Origin: Sphingopyxis sp. MWB1
GTDB lineage: Bacteria > Pseudomonadota > Alphaproteobacteria > Sphingomonadales > Sphingomonadaceae
Reading direction: 5' to 3'
Assembly (NCBI RefSeq): GCF_000763945.1
Contig: NZ_JQFJ01000004.1
Location: 27,006 to 91,005 of the forward strand
Length of the DNA: 64,000 nt
Shown here: positions 26,995-36,940 of the stretch, in pieces
How positions within the stretch are numbered: the first letter of the stretch is position 1
Layout: every line of letters starts with the position of its first letter
The notes under the pieces: generated by a model
The model's database searches: none
The model's input: the letters and a program-made list of their open reading frames with translations, nothing else
Told to the model about the DNA's origin: nothing
Made by a program: the position numbers and the translations under genes

Positions 26995-28230
26995 TCAGGC
27001 AGCCGGAAGCAGCGCCTTGAGCGGCGTGGCGACGTCGGCCAATTGTTCGCGCGGCGCCATCAACCCGGCGGTGACCGCCATCCGCCCCTGTACATAATCC
27101 CTGGTTGCATTGACGCAGTCGAGCGCGATCACCCGGCCCGCCTTCAGATAAAGGATCGAAAAGCTGCGCGTTGCCGGATCGCCGCGCAGCACCGTTGCAT
27201 CATGGCCGCCCGAAAGCCCGGCGGTCTGCAATTTCAGATCATATTGGTTCGACCAGAACCAGGGGATGGCATGATAGGGCGCCTCTGCCCCGCAAATCCC
27301 CTTGGCCACCACATTCGCCTGATCATTGGCATTTTGCACCGATTCCAGCCGGATATGGGCGCCATCGGCAAAATCATTCACATGTTCGGCGCAGTCGCCA
27401 ATGGCGTAAATGTCGGGAAGGCTGGTCTTGCAAAGCGGGTCGACGCGCACGCCATTTCCGCCCTCGGCCCCCGCCGCGAGCAAAGGTTCGACCGCCGGGA
27501 CAATGCCGATGCCAACGATCACCAGATCGGCGGGAATCACCTCTCCATCCGACAGGCGGATGCCGGTAACATGACCATCGCCCTCTAGGGCGGAAATGCC
27601 AACGCCCAGGCGAATATCGACGCCGTGTGCGCGATGCTCCTGTTCGAAAAAGCGCGACAGCTCCTCCCCCGCGACACGCGCGAGCACGCGCGGCTGGGCT
27701 TCCAGCAGCACGACTTTCTTGCCCGCCTTGGTCAAAACCGCGGCGGCTTCCAGCCCGATATAGCCGCCGCCGATCACGACGATCTGGCGCGCGGTGTCCG
27801 ACGCGGCTTTCATCGCATCGGCATCGGCGCGGGTGCGTACCCCCTGCACCCCCGGCAGGTCGGCGCCCGGCACCGGCAACATCCGCGGCGTGCCGCCGGT
27901 GGCCCACACCAGCTTGCCATAACCGATCACCGTGCCATCGGCGGTGGTGACCTGATGCGCCGCCGGGTCAACGCCGACCACGCGCCGGCCCAGCAACATG
28001 GTGACGCTGCGTTCTTCCCAATATTTGGCGGGGCGAATCTGGATCCGTTCGAAGCTTTTTTCGCCCGCGAAATATTCCTTCGACAAGGGCGGGCGCTCAT
28101 AAGGCAGTTCCGGCTCTTCGCCGATGATCGCGATGCTGCCTTCGAATTTCTGGGTGCGAAGCATCACCGCGACCTGCGCGCCCCCATGGCCGCCGCCCAC
28201 GATCACCACGTCAAACTGCATCGCCGTCAT
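26995..28230 (-). CDS. FAD/NAD-dependent ferredoxin-type reductase
   Basis: 411 residues. FAD-binding motif [14 protein letters not shown] at the N-terminus, NAD(P)H motif [15 protein letters not shown] near residue 150, the second FAD motif YAIGDCAEH near residue 280, and a C-terminal reductase domain. This architecture is that of rubredoxin/putidaredoxin/ferredoxin reductases feeding electrons to P450s or dioxygenases. No oxygenase or ferredoxin is adjacent, so the partner is unknown. The ATG at 28230 (MTAMQF) or 28221 (MQFDVV) is the start; the latter has better spacing to GGGAG. Confidence 0.88.
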   Translation of the reverse strand: MTAMQFDVVIVGGGHGGAQVAVMLRTQKFEGSIAIIGEEPELPYERPPLSKEYFAGEKSFERIQIRPAKYWEERSVTMLLGRRVVGVDPAAHQVTTADGTVIGYGKLVWATGGTPRMLPVPGADLPGVQGVRTRADADAMKAASDTARQIVVIGGGYIGLEAAAVLTKAGKKVVLLEAQPRVLARVAGEELSRFFEQEHRAHGVDIRLGVGISALEGDGHVTGIRLSDGEVIPADLVIVGIGIVPAVEPLLAAGAEGGNGVRVDPLCKTSLPDIYAIGDCAEHVNDFADGAHIRLESVQNANDQANVVAKGICGAEAPYHAIPWFWSNQYDLKLQTAGLSGGHDATVLRGDPATRSFSILYLKAGRVIALDCVNATRDYVQGRMAVTAGLMAPREQLADVATPLKALLPAA

Positions 28231-28350
28231 TCTCCCGATCAGACACGCTTGCCCTTTGGCAGCGTCCCTTGCACGGGGAAGACGGCGGTGCAAGCAAGGC
28301 CGCGCGGGGGTTGCCCCCTGCGCGACCTCGCCCGGTTCATTGCTGATCGA

Positions 28351-30924
28351 TCAGGGTTTGACCTGTACCGTGCGGCTTGTCCGGCGACCGTCGGCGGAAC
28401 GGCTGCGCAGTTCCACCACACCGTTGACCGCCACCGGCCCCGCATAGGGGGTCCAGTCTCCGCCCGAGGCGCGATATTCGATGGCGGTGCCCGGAAACAC
28501 GCTGTTCGCCTCCAGCATGCCGCCCTTTATGCGAGCGCCGGGAGGCGCGACGCGATAGGCGATGTCGAGCCGGTCGAGCATCGGGAATTGCGCGGCGACG
28601 CGGCCCGCGAAATCCTGCCACCCTGCCTTGAGCGCAGCGTGATCAACCCGCTTGTCCTGCCATTCATAGCTTTGGCCCGCCCGATAAGCGGGCGCCCAGT
28701 CGGCCGGCGCCCAGGCCCGTTCGGCGAGCGCGAGAAGGCGCGGGAACAGCATGTAATCGGCGCGAGCGGGAATGCGGATCGTCTCGCTCCACAACTGGCC
28801 CTGCAGCCCCGCGATCCGCTGCCCGGCGCCGCGCACCGGGTCATCGGCAATGGGGCGCGCCCGTGCCATGATGTCGCGCATCGTCGCGGCATTGGCGGGC
28901 AGATTGTCGGGCATGAAACCAAAGACGCCATATTCATCGACGACACGCGCCGCCCAGTCATAGCCGCCATCGGCCGGATGCGTGGTGTGGGGCATGTCGA
29001 AATAGGTGACATCGGGGATCGAAAGCACCGTTTCCCAGCCGCGCGCCAGCTGCTCATGGGTTTCGCGAACCGCATTCTGGTGGAGCACGCCCCAGATATT
29101 GGTCTGGGCATTGGCGGGCATGGCGGCGGCCCGGGTATGGCCCATGCCGTCGCTCCACCCGGCGGTGCGAATGCCCTTGGCTTCGAGCTGTTTTGCCACC
29201 TTCTCGATGAAGCGCGGCCCCAGTTCGCTCGCCTTGCCGCCATTTTCGGCGATCATCGCCTGGCAGGCCGGGGAATTGACCCAGGCGCCCGCGGTTTCGT
29301 CGGCGCCCAGGTGAAAGACCTTGAGCGGCGCGCCCGCCTGCTGGTGCATCTCGGCCAGCGCATCGACCACCGTATCGATGAAGCGATAGGTGCTGGGCAG
29401 GCAGACATTGACCGTATTGTCGTCATAATGCTGGATGCTGCGATAGCGGGTGGTGTCGGCAGGGTCGATCAGCCGATATTCGGCGGCACCCGCCTTGTCG
29501 CCCGCCGCGAGCAGGCGCTTGGCGCGCGCCTCCATCGAACGCACGGCGGCGCGCGAATGGCCCGGCGTGTCGATCGAGGGGATGACCTCTATCTGCCGCG
29601 CGGCAGCGGCGCGGACGATATCGACATAATCGGCGACGCTGAAATAGCCATCCGCCCCGCCCTCGCCATTGGGCCCGGCGCCTAGCTGCGGGAGGAGGCA
29701 GCGCGTCTCGCTCGGGTCGTGGCAGCGTTTGGCGCCGACTTCGGTCAGTTCGGGCAGCGCGGGCACTTCGAGCCGCCAGCCCTCGTCATCGGCAAGATGA
29801 AGGTGGAGGCGGTTGAGCTTGAAAGCGGCCATGCCGTCCAGCAGCTTCAGCATCTGGTCGCGGCTGTGGAAATTGCGCGCGACATCGACATGGAGACCGC
29901 GAAAAACATATTCAGGACGGTCAGCAACACGCAGCGGACGCATCTGTCCCTTTTCAAACGCCGCCTGCTGCGCGAGCGAGCGCAGCGCATAATGGGCGCC
30001 CGCAAGATCGCCCGCGCGGATGGCGATGCCGCCCCTGGCCACCTGTAAAGCATAGGATTCGGAGGTAAATCCCGCCGCTCCCACTTCGATGGTGAGTGGC
30101 AGCTTGCCGCCCTCCGCCACGCCCGCACCGGCCAGCGCGGTGAGCGCGGGGGTGAGCTGGTCGCGCGTCACGCCATCGAGCTTCAGCGCCACCCCGCGGG
30201 TGAGATCGACGCGCGCGCCCGGCAGATGCTGGGCCTCCCTCGGTTTCGGAAGGATGGCGAAGCCCTTGGCGGCGGGGGCGGCGCGTTCGGCCTGCTGTTC
30301 GAAGGCGCGCTCTGCCGTCAGCCAGCGGGTTTCATCGACAGGCGCCTGTCTCGCAAGCTGCGCTTCATCCGTCATCGGCGCAAGGAACGGCAGGGTGTCG
30401 AGACCCGTATCGGGATCGACCTTGACCCGCGTCGAGGCAATCACGCGCGGTTCCACCCCCTCGGCAACCAGATAGGCGTTGGGCATGGCGCGGAACCGGC
30501 TGAATTGATTGCCGACGCCCCAGAGGCGGATTTCGTGGCGCGCACCGGGGCGGAGCTTCGCGCCGGGCTTCAGCGTCAGGCGCTGAACATCGCCATTGAT
30601 CTGGCGATGCTCGAAAATGTCGCTTTCGACGAGCGGCAGCTGATTGACGTAGCTGAAATAGAGCGAGAGCCCCTCGCGCGGCAGGTCGGCCGGAAGATCG
30701 GCTGGCAAGGTCAAGCTGATGGTCGAGAGGAAGCAATTGGAAATGCTGGCGGGGCAATCGGGCCGGTTGCTGACCACTTTATACCGGTAATCCAGTTCAC
30801 CGGCAAAACGGTCAAATGCCGATTGGCTTGCGGATTCCTTCGCCAGAACCGGAGAAGACCCGCTTGCTGCCAAGGCGAGAATCGCCGCGGCCGTCTTGAT
30901 TTTACGCACTTCCCACTCTCCCAT
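28351..30924 (-). CDS. Beta-N-acetylhexosaminidase (GH20), secreted
   Basis: 857 residues. A signal peptide lies in the first 30 (TAAAILALAASGSSPVLA). A chitobiase-type N-terminal carbohydrate-binding domain is followed by a GH20 accessory domain, then the catalytic barrel with FRGLHVDVARNFHSRDQMLKLL and the catalytic pair in FHLGADETAGAW (Asp-Glu near residue 540), then a small C-terminal domain. It releases N-acetylglucosamine from chitooligosaccharides or muropeptides. It is divergent from the GntR regulator and supplies the GlcNAc island. ATG 30924 is the first start; a GTG at 30909 (VRKIKTAAA) gives a more standard signal peptide and has GGGAGAG upstream. Confidence 0.93.
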   Translation of the reverse strand: MGEWEVRKIKTAAAILALAASGSSPVLAKESASQSAFDRFAGELDYRYKVVSNRPDCPASISNCFLSTISLTLPADLPADLPREGLSLYFSYVNQLPLVESDIFEHRQINGDVQRLTLKPGAKLRPGARHEIRLWGVGNQFSRFRAMPNAYLVAEGVEPRVIASTRVKVDPDTGLDTLPFLAPMTDEAQLARQAPVDETRWLTAERAFEQQAERAAPAAKGFAILPKPREAQHLPGARVDLTRGVALKLDGVTRDQLTPALTALAGAGVAEGGKLPLTIEVGAAGFTSESYALQVARGGIAIRAGDLAGAHYALRSLAQQAAFEKGQMRPLRVADRPEYVFRGLHVDVARNFHSRDQMLKLLDGMAAFKLNRLHLHLADDEGWRLEVPALPELTEVGAKRCHDPSETRCLLPQLGAGPNGEGGADGYFSVADYVDIVRAAAARQIEVIPSIDTPGHSRAAVRSMEARAKRLLAAGDKAGAAEYRLIDPADTTRYRSIQHYDDNTVNVCLPSTYRFIDTVVDALAEMHQQAGAPLKVFHLGADETAGAWVNSPACQAMIAENGGKASELGPRFIEKVAKQLEAKGIRTAGWSDGMGHTRAAAMPANAQTNIWGVLHQNAVRETHEQLARGWETVLSIPDVTYFDMPHTTHPADGGYDWAARVVDEYGVFGFMPDNLPANAATMRDIMARARPIADDPVRGAGQRIAGLQGQLWSETIRIPARADYMLFPRLLALAERAWAPADWAPAYRAGQSYEWQDKRVDHAALKAGWQDFAGRVAAQFPMLDRLDIAYRVAPPGARIKGGMLEANSVFPGTAIEYRASGGDWTPYAGPVAVNGVVELRSRSADGRRTSRTVQVKP

Positions 30925-30929
30925 TCATT

Positions 30930-31059
30930 AATTTGTATCTAATTTGTCATGCAGTGGGCGGATGGTCAACAAAGTTATATACTATTGAATTATAATCACT
31001 TAGGAAAAATGCCCTGCTTTGCATCCAGTGAAATGCAGCCATTGGTTGTATTGGTATCC
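30930..31059. promoter_or_regulatory. Regulatory gap between hexosaminidase and GntR gene
   Basis: Intergenic 30925-31159 has no gene. It holds a direct repeat AATTTGT-ATCT-AATTTGT (30930-30947, 11-base period) next to the hexosaminidase start, and ATTGGT repeated at 31041-31046 and 31050-31055; the second copy extends to ATTGGTATC, a sequence also present inverted before nagB-II. These are candidate operators for the adjacent GntR protein. Confidence 0.35.
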
Positions 31060-31159
31060 TCCGGAATCCGGCAAAAATCCGCCGTCTGGCCACAGCAAAC
31101 TATCCCTTGGACAATGATTGACGCCGCGATAGCAATGCAACAGAGCAATTGGCGGCGCG

Positions 31160-31945
31160 ATGAACGACGACGCGCCGATGGCATCAAATCTGGCTGGAGC
31201 ATCATCCTTGTCGCTGATCGAACATATGGGTCCCCTCCAGAAGTCCGACCCGACGCCGCTGTATTTGCAACTGCAAAAGCTGCTGCGCGACGCCATTGAC
31301 AATCAGGTGGTAAAGGCGGACGAAGCCATCCCGACCGAGCGCGATCTGGCAGAAGAATTTGAGGTTTCGCGCATCACCGTTCGCAAGGCGATCGACGGGC
31401 TGGTCGAAGACGGCATTGTCGCACGGCGCCGCGGCGCCGGGACATTCGTCACCCGCCCCCGCGTCGAGAAAAGCTTTTCCAAGCTCACCTCCTTTTCGCA
31501 GGACATGCGCTCGCGCGGCCGGCAACCCCACAGCAAATGGGTAAGCAAGACCGCAGGCAGCGTAACGCCGGAAGAAGCGCTGTCGCTGGGCCTGTCCCCC
31601 GGCTCGCTCGTCTATCGCTTTCACCGCATCCGTTATGCCGACGATACGTCGATGGCGCTCGAATTTGCGACCATCCCCGCTTATTGCCTGTCCTCGGTCG
31701 AGGCGGTGGGCGCCTCGCTTTACGAAGCGCTTGAGGCGGCGGGCCATTTGCCCGTGCGCGCCCTGCAGCGACTTCGCGCCATTGCCTTCAACGCCGAACA
31801 GGCCGAGACTCTGGGCATAGAAGCGGGAATGCCGGGATTGTTCATCGAACGACGCGGATTTTTGGCCGATGGCCGCACGGCTGAATTCACCCAAAGCTAC
31901 TACCGCGGCGACGCCTATGACGTGGTCGCCGAACTGAACGGCTAG
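31160..31945 (+). CDS. GntR/HutC-family regulator of GlcNAc genes
   Basis: 261 residues. The winged helix-turn-helix is at about 35-95 (PTERDLAEEFEVSRITVRKAIDGLVEDGIV), followed by a UTRA ligand domain at about 110-255. The family includes NagR, NagQ and DasR, which bind phosphorylated amino sugars. Its place between a secreted hexosaminidase and nagB-nagA-PTS genes makes it the probable local repressor, released by GlcN-6-P or GlcNAc-6-P; the ligand is inferred. The start ATG at 31160 may be replaced by ATG 31178 or a later one, since the first 20 residues are not conserved-looking. Confidence 0.88.
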   Translation: MNDDAPMASNLAGASSLSLIEHMGPLQKSDPTPLYLQLQKLLRDAIDNQVVKADEAIPTERDLAEEFEVSRITVRKAIDGLVEDGIVARRRGAGTFVTRPRVEKSFSKLTSFSQDMRSRGRQPHSKWVSKTAGSVTPEEALSLGLSPGSLVYRFHRIRYADDTSMALEFATIPAYCLSSVEAVGASLYEALEAAGHLPVRALQRLRAIAFNAEQAETLGIEAGMPGLFIERRGFLADGRTAEFTQSYYRGDAYDVVAELNG

Positions 31946-32137
31946 CAAACGGAGTGCAACCCGGGGCGTCATGCCCTGAGCATTGGCGCCCCTCGCCTTC
32001 AAGCCTCCACCCATCTTCGGCTGTTTTCGAAGCCAGCGCGTGCGCAGCCCTACGCGCGCGGTGCCATTATCTCGTCATCAAATGGAAGCATATTACAGGA
32101 TCGAAGAAAAAGCGGTTGCGCCCCCTCTCCATTGCCG

Positions 32138-32168
32138 ATAGGTATATAACCTATGTGATACCAATATC
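32138..32168. promoter_or_regulatory. Candidate GntR operator before the nag operon
   Basis: ATAGGTATATAACCTAT (32138-32154) is an inverted repeat, and GATACCAATATC (32157-32168) follows. GGTAT at 32141-32145 and ATACC at 32158-32162 form a wider inverted pair. ATTGGTATC, read on the minus strand here, recurs at 31050-31058 ahead of the regulator gene. It lies about 35 bases before the nagB-II start. The rest of 31946-32137 shows no gene. Confidence 0.4.
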
Positions 32169-32203
32169 GGAGCATAAGCTTCGACACCGGGGAGATGGAG
32201 TTG

Positions 32204-33247
32204 ATGGACGGCATGCCCGATCCGCGCACCTATAGCAGCTTGATGGAAGCCGAAGCGGGCGAAGCCGGCGCGGTTGTGCGGCGGATGCTCGCGGCGAATC
32301 GCGAGACTTTTGAACAGATTGGCGAAAGGCTTCGCGCATCACCGCCAACCGGCGTGATCAGCTGTGCGCGCGGTTCGTCGGACCATGCGGCCACTTATGC
32401 CAAATATCTGATCGAGACGATGACGGGCACGCCCACTGCCTCTGCGGCCTTATCCGTGGCATCCGTTTATGAAGCGCCCGTTGTTCCGGGCAACCGCCTG
32501 TGTCTTGCCATTTCGCAATCGGGCAAAAGTCCCGACCTGCTCGCCAGCGTGCGACAGCAGCGCGCGGCAGGCGCCTATGTCGTCGCGCTGATCAATGCCG
32601 AAGACGCGCCGCTCGCCGAGATTGCCGATGCGGTGATCGCCCTTTCGGCAGGCCCCGAAAAATCGGTGGCGGCGACCAAATCCTATATCGCTTCGCTCGC
32701 GGCGATTGCCGCGCTGGTCGCCGCATGGACCCGCGACCCCGATCTGGGCGCGGCGCTCGATGCGCTGCCCGCCGAGCTGGAGCGTGCCTTCGCGCTCGAC
32801 TGGTCCGCCGGGGTGGATTTGCTGAAGCCTGCCGCCAATCTGTTCGTTCTGGGACGCGGCCTCGGCCTGGGCATTGCGCAGGAAGCCGCGCTGAAATTCA
32901 AGGAAACCTGCGCGCTTCACGCCGAAGCCTTTAGCGCCGCTGAAGTGCGCCATGGGCCGATGGCGATTGTCGATGCCGATTTCTATATATTGGCCTTTGG
33001 CGGCAATGATCCCGCCGGCGCCAGCGTGCGCGAGACCGTCAGCGATTTTCGCGGCCGCGGTGCCAGGCTTCTTCTTGCCGATCCCGGATCGGACGATGCC
33101 GATTTGCCCACGCTGACCCTGCATCCCGCCCTTGAGCCGATTGCGATGGTGCAGAGCTTTTACCGCATGGCCAACGCCCTGTCGCTGGCGCGTGGGTGCG
33201 ACCCCGATTCGCCTCCGCATCTGAACAAGGTTACGAAGACGCTATGA
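32204..33247 (+). CDS. Glucosamine-6-phosphate deaminase, SIS type (NagB-II)
   Basis: 347 residues with two SIS sugar-isomerase domains. First domain: ISCARGSSDHAATYAKYLIE and ISQSGKSPDLL; second: LGRGLGLGIAQEAALKFKETCALHAEAF, then EVRHGPMAIVD. This is the isomerase half of GlmS without the glutaminase domain, as in the NagB-II enzymes of Shewanella and other proteobacteria that convert GlcN-6-P to Fru-6-P and ammonia. Context with nagA and a GlcNAc PTS supports this. ATG 32204 has GGGGAG nine bases upstream; ATG 32195 is too close to it. It overlaps nagA by four bases (ATGA). Confidence 0.88.
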   Translation: MDGMPDPRTYSSLMEAEAGEAGAVVRRMLAANRETFEQIGERLRASPPTGVISCARGSSDHAATYAKYLIETMTGTPTASAALSVASVYEAPVVPGNRLCLAISQSGKSPDLLASVRQQRAAGAYVVALINAEDAPLAEIADAVIALSAGPEKSVAATKSYIASLAAIAALVAAWTRDPDLGAALDALPAELERAFALDWSAGVDLLKPAANLFVLGRGLGLGIAQEAALKFKETCALHAEAFSAAEVRHGPMAIVDADFYILAFGGNDPAGASVRETVSDFRGRGARLLLADPGSDDADLPTLTLHPALEPIAMVQSFYRMANALSLARGCDPDSPPHLNKVTKTL

Positions 33248-34416
33248 TCTATCGCTTTTACAATGGGCGAATTGCGCTGCCGGATGCAGTCGTCGACAGC
33301 GCACGCTTTGCCATAGCCGATGGAAAGATTGTTTCGATCGACCGTGACAGCGGTGCCAATGCGGCGGGCTGCGATGAAAATATCGATCTGGAAGGCGGCT
33401 GGCTGCTTCCCGGATTCATCGACACCCAGGTCAATGGCGGCGGCGGCGTGCTGTTCAACGATCAGGCGGATATGGATGCGATTGCCGCCATCGGCGCGGC
33501 CCATGCCCGATATGGCACCACCGCCTTTCTGCCGACGCTGATCAGCGACACGCCCCGCCAGATTGCTGCCGCGCTGGAGGCTGTCGACACCGCCATCGCG
33601 CACCAGGTGCCGGGGGTCGTTGGCATTCACATCGAAGGCCCCTTTATCAATGAATTGCGCCGCGGGATTCACGAGGCGCACCGTATCCGCCGCCTTGACG
33701 ATGAAACGCTCGCGCTGCTGACCGCGCCGCGTCGCGGCAAGGTGATGCTGACCCTTGCCCCCGAAATGTGCGATGCCGAGGATATTCATACGCTGGCCCG
33801 TCATGGGGTGATCGTCAGCGCCGGGCATAGCGACACCAGCTATGACGAAGCAATGCGCGGGATCGAGGCCGGAATTACGGGCTTTACCCATTTATATAAT
33901 GCCATGTCGCCGCTGCATCACCGCAAGCCGGGCGCCGTTGGCGCGGCCTTTGATTCCGATTGCTATTGCGGGCTGATCGTCGATGACGTTCACCTGCACC
34001 CCGCCGTGGTGCGGCTGGCGGTGCGCGCCAAGGGCATCGAGCGGATCATGCTGGTGACCGACGCCATGCCAAGCGTCGGCACCGATGCCAGCGAATTCAC
34101 GCTGCAAGGCAAGCGGATCGCGGTGCGCGACGGCGTTTGCATTTTCGAAGACGGGACGCTGGCCGGAACCCACCTCGATATGGCTTCGGCGGTGCGCGAG
34201 ACGGTGAAGGTCACCGGCCTGTCGGTGCCCGAGGTTTCGACCATGGCCAGCGCAACGCCCGCGCATTTTCTGTCGCTCGCCGGCAGCCATGGCACGCTGG
34301 AGCCCGGACGCCGCGCCGACTGGGTGTGGCTGGACGAAGGCCTTTCGGCGCGCCGCACCTGGATCGGGGGCGCGGCATGCGCGGCCCCCGCCCCCGCCAT
34401 CCACGCTTCGCAATAA
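33244..34416 (+). CDS. nagA: N-acetylglucosamine-6-phosphate deacetylase
   Basis: 390-residue amidohydrolase. Landmarks: GFIDTQVNGGGGVLF, the metal-ligand glutamate in IHIEGPFIN, histidines in AGHSDTSYDEA and TGFTHLYNAMSPLHHRKPG, and the catalytic aspartate in LVTDAMPSVG. It removes acetate from GlcNAc-6-P, giving GlcN-6-P for the upstream NagB-II. The start ATG overlaps the preceding stop (ATGA), so translation is coupled. Confidence 0.95.
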   Translation: MIYRFYNGRIALPDAVVDSARFAIADGKIVSIDRDSGANAAGCDENIDLEGGWLLPGFIDTQVNGGGGVLFNDQADMDAIAAIGAAHARYGTTAFLPTLISDTPRQIAAALEAVDTAIAHQVPGVVGIHIEGPFINELRRGIHEAHRIRRLDDETLALLTAPRRGKVMLTLAPEMCDAEDIHTLARHGVIVSAGHSDTSYDEAMRGIEAGITGFTHLYNAMSPLHHRKPGAVGAAFDSDCYCGLIVDDVHLHPAVVRLAVRAKGIERIMLVTDAMPSVGTDASEFTLQGKRIAVRDGVCIFEDGTLAGTHLDMASAVRETVKVTGLSVPEVSTMASATPAHFLSLAGSHGTLEPGRRADWVWLDEGLSARRTWIGGAACAAPAPAIHASQ

Positions 34417-34429
34417 CGGGAATTTGCCG

Positions 34430-36940
34430 ATGAGCCTGATTATTACCTCTCCGCTCAGAGGTTGGGTTTCGGCATTGGACAATGTCCCCGATCCAGTTTT
34501 CGCCCAGCGCATGATGGGCGACGGGGTCGCGATCCAGCCGCTCGCCGATACGATCGTCGCCCCTTTTGATGGCGAGGTGATGACGGTGCATGAGGCGGGC
34601 CATGCCGTCGCGCTACGCAGCAGCGAGGGCATCGAGCTACTGATCCACATCGGCCTCGACACCGTCGCGCTGAAAGGCAAAGGCTTTACGCCGCTGGTTC
34701 GCTCCGGGCAGACGGTGGCGCGCGGCGACGAGCTGATCCGTTTCGATATGGATGCGGTCGCGCTGGCGGCCCCCAGCCTCGTCACCCCGGTCATCATCAC
34801 CAATGCCGAGGCCTTTACCATCCAGCGCCGGACGCTCGATGCCCCGGTGGGCGCGTGCGAGGCGCTGATGACGCTCGCGCCGGTGCAGGCGCAGCAAAAG
34901 CGCTGGTCCGACGACGGGACGATCATCGAACAGGCGGTCACCCTGTCGCTGCCGCACGGCATTCATGCGCGCCCTGCCGCGCGGATCGGCGAATGCGCGC
35001 GGCAGTTCGAGGCGGAAATTTTCCTGCGAAAGGGCGACAAGCGCGGCGATGCGCGCAGCACCGTCGCCTTGCTGGCGCTCGGCACCGCCCTTGGCGATGA
35101 AATCATCGTCGAGGCACGCGGCGACGATGCCGAGGCGGCGCTGGCGGCGGTTGCCGAGCTGGTGGCATCGGACATGGGCGAAGGCGCGGCGCCGGATAGC
35201 GCGCCTGCTGCGCCCGCCACCAAAAGTTTCGATATGCCAGAGCTTCCGGCGCTCGAAGATAATCAAATTGGCGGCGTCATCGCCTCGTCCGGACTGGCCA
35301 TGGGGCCAGCGGCGCGGCTGCGTCAGGTCGATATTGCCGTGCCGCGCGACGGCGCGGGCGCCGAGGCCGAGCGCGCGGCGCTGGACCAGGCGCGCGCCGC
35401 GGTGCGTAGCCGGATCGAAGCGCGCGCCGAAGCGGGGGGCAGCATTGCCGCCGTCATGCAGGCGCATCTTTCGCTGCTCGACGATCCCGCGCTGCTCGCG
35501 GGCGCGGAGACGCGCATTGCCGCCGGGAACAGCGCGGGCTTTGCCTGGCGCGGCGCGGTGCATGACCAGATTGATGCGCTGCGCGCCACCGGGAATAAGC
35601 ACCTGATCGAGCGGATCGACGATCTGGTCGATATCGAGCGCCAGATATTGGGCGCGATCACCGGCACGCCGGGCGACGCCGATGCCGTGCCCGAAGGGGC
35701 GATCATCGTCGCCGATGACCTGTTCCCGTCGCAACTGGTCACGCTGGCGGCGCAAAAGCCTGCGGGCATTGCGCTCGCGCGCGGCGGGCCGACGTCGCAC
35801 GTCGCCATCCTGTGCGCCGGCATGGGCCTCCCCGCGCTGGTCGCCATGGGCGATGCGCTGGGCGATGTTGCCGATGGCACGCTCATGCTGCTCGACGCCG
35901 AGGTGGGTCATGTCACGCTGACGCCGGACGACGCGGTGCGCGAAGCCTTTGCGGCGCGCGTGGCGCAGCGTGAGGAACGGCGCAAGGTTGCCCGCACTGC
36001 CGCTGCCGGGGTCTGCCACACCGCCGATGGCGTGCGGATCGAGATTTTCGGCAATGTCGGCACGGTCGACGATGCCGCCGCCGCTGCTGCACAGGGCGCC
36101 GAGGGATCCGGGCTTGTTCGCAGCGAGTTTCTCTTCCTGGGGCGCGATGCCGCCCCCAGCGAAGACGAGCAATATCAGGCCTATCAGGCAATTGCCGATG
36201 CCCTCGCTGGAAAGCCGGTGATCATCCGCCTGCTCGATATAGGCGGCGACAAGCCCGCGGCCTATATCCCGATGGACGGCGAAGAAAATCCGGCGCTGGG
36301 CCTGCGCGGTATCCGATTGGCAGCATCGCAGCCCGAATTGTTCGAAACGCAGATCCGCGCCATCCTGCGCGTCCAGCCCGCCGGTCAGTGCAAGATCATG
36401 GCGCCGATGGTTGCGAGCGTGGCCGAGCTGCGCGCGCTGCGTGCCACAGTTGACCGCCTCTGCGACGAGCTGGGCATAAAGGAAAAAATCGAGGTCGGCG
36501 CGATGGTCGAAACGCCCGCCGCGGCGATGACCGCCGATCTGCTGGCCGCCGAAGCCGATTTCCTGTCGATCGGCACCAATGATCTGACCCAATATGTCTT
36601 GGCGATGGACCGCGGCAATCCGGCGGTCGCTGCGGGGGTCGATGCGCTGCACCCGGCGGTGCTGCGGATGATCGGCGAGACGTGCCGGCTGGCGGCCACC
36701 CGCGAGTGCTGGGTTGGGGTATGCGGCGGCCTCGCTTCCGACCCCGCCGCGCTGCCTATATTGGTTGGCCTTGGCGTTACCGAATTATCGGCCGTGCCCG
36801 GAAGCGTGGCCGAAGCAAAAGCGATTGTTCGCGGCGTGACAATGGACAGCGCCCGCGCCCATGCGCAGTGCGCCTTGGCCTGCACATCGGCGGCAGAGGT
36901 TCGCGCTTTGGCGCGCCGCTTTGAGGAGAGCGAGCGATGA
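34430..36940 (+). CDS. Fused PTS protein: EIIA(Glc-type)-HPr-EI
   Basis: 836 residues carrying three phosphotransfer units in order. EIIA-Glc type at about 1-150, with phosphohistidine H73 in IELLIHIGLDTV; HPr at about 165-250, with H179 in PHGIHARPAA; enzyme I from about 270, with phosphohistidine near H457 in GGPTSHVAIL and the PEP-binding C-terminal barrel (IGTNDLTQYVLAMDR, CGGLASDP). It carries phosphate from PEP to the GlcNAc EIICB encoded next. The start has ACGGGAATTTG upstream and lies 13 bases after nagA. All three active-site histidines are present. Confidence 0.95.
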   Translation: MSLIITSPLRGWVSALDNVPDPVFAQRMMGDGVAIQPLADTIVAPFDGEVMTVHEAGHAVALRSSEGIELLIHIGLDTVALKGKGFTPLVRSGQTVARGDELIRFDMDAVALAAPSLVTPVIITNAEAFTIQRRTLDAPVGACEALMTLAPVQAQQKRWSDDGTIIEQAVTLSLPHGIHARPAARIGECARQFEAEIFLRKGDKRGDARSTVALLALGTALGDEIIVEARGDDAEAALAAVAELVASDMGEGAAPDSAPAAPATKSFDMPELPALEDNQIGGVIASSGLAMGPAARLRQVDIAVPRDGAGAEAERAALDQARAAVRSRIEARAEAGGSIAAVMQAHLSLLDDPALLAGAETRIAAGNSAGFAWRGAVHDQIDALRATGNKHLIERIDDLVDIERQILGAITGTPGDADAVPEGAIIVADDLFPSQLVTLAAQKPAGIALARGGPTSHVAILCAGMGLPALVAMGDALGDVADGTLMLLDAEVGHVTLTPDDAVREAFAARVAQREERRKVARTAAAGVCHTADGVRIEIFGNVGTVDDAAAAAAQGAEGSGLVRSEFLFLGRDAAPSEDEQYQAYQAIADALAGKPVIIRLLDIGGDKPAAYIPMDGEENPALGLRGIRLAASQPELFETQIRAILRVQPAGQCKIMAPMVASVAELRALRATVDRLCDELGIKEKIEVGAMVETPAAAMTADLLAAEADFLSIGTNDLTQYVLAMDRGNPAVAAGVDALHPAVLRMIGETCRLAATRECWVGVCGGLASDPAALPILVGLGVTELSAVPGSVAEAKAIVRGVTMDSARAHAQCALACTSAAEVRALARRFEESER

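Noticed and set aside
34637..36652. 671-codon minus-strand frame opposite the PTS fusion gene
   Set aside because: Arg/Gln/His-rich translation without domains, entirely inside a well-supported gene.
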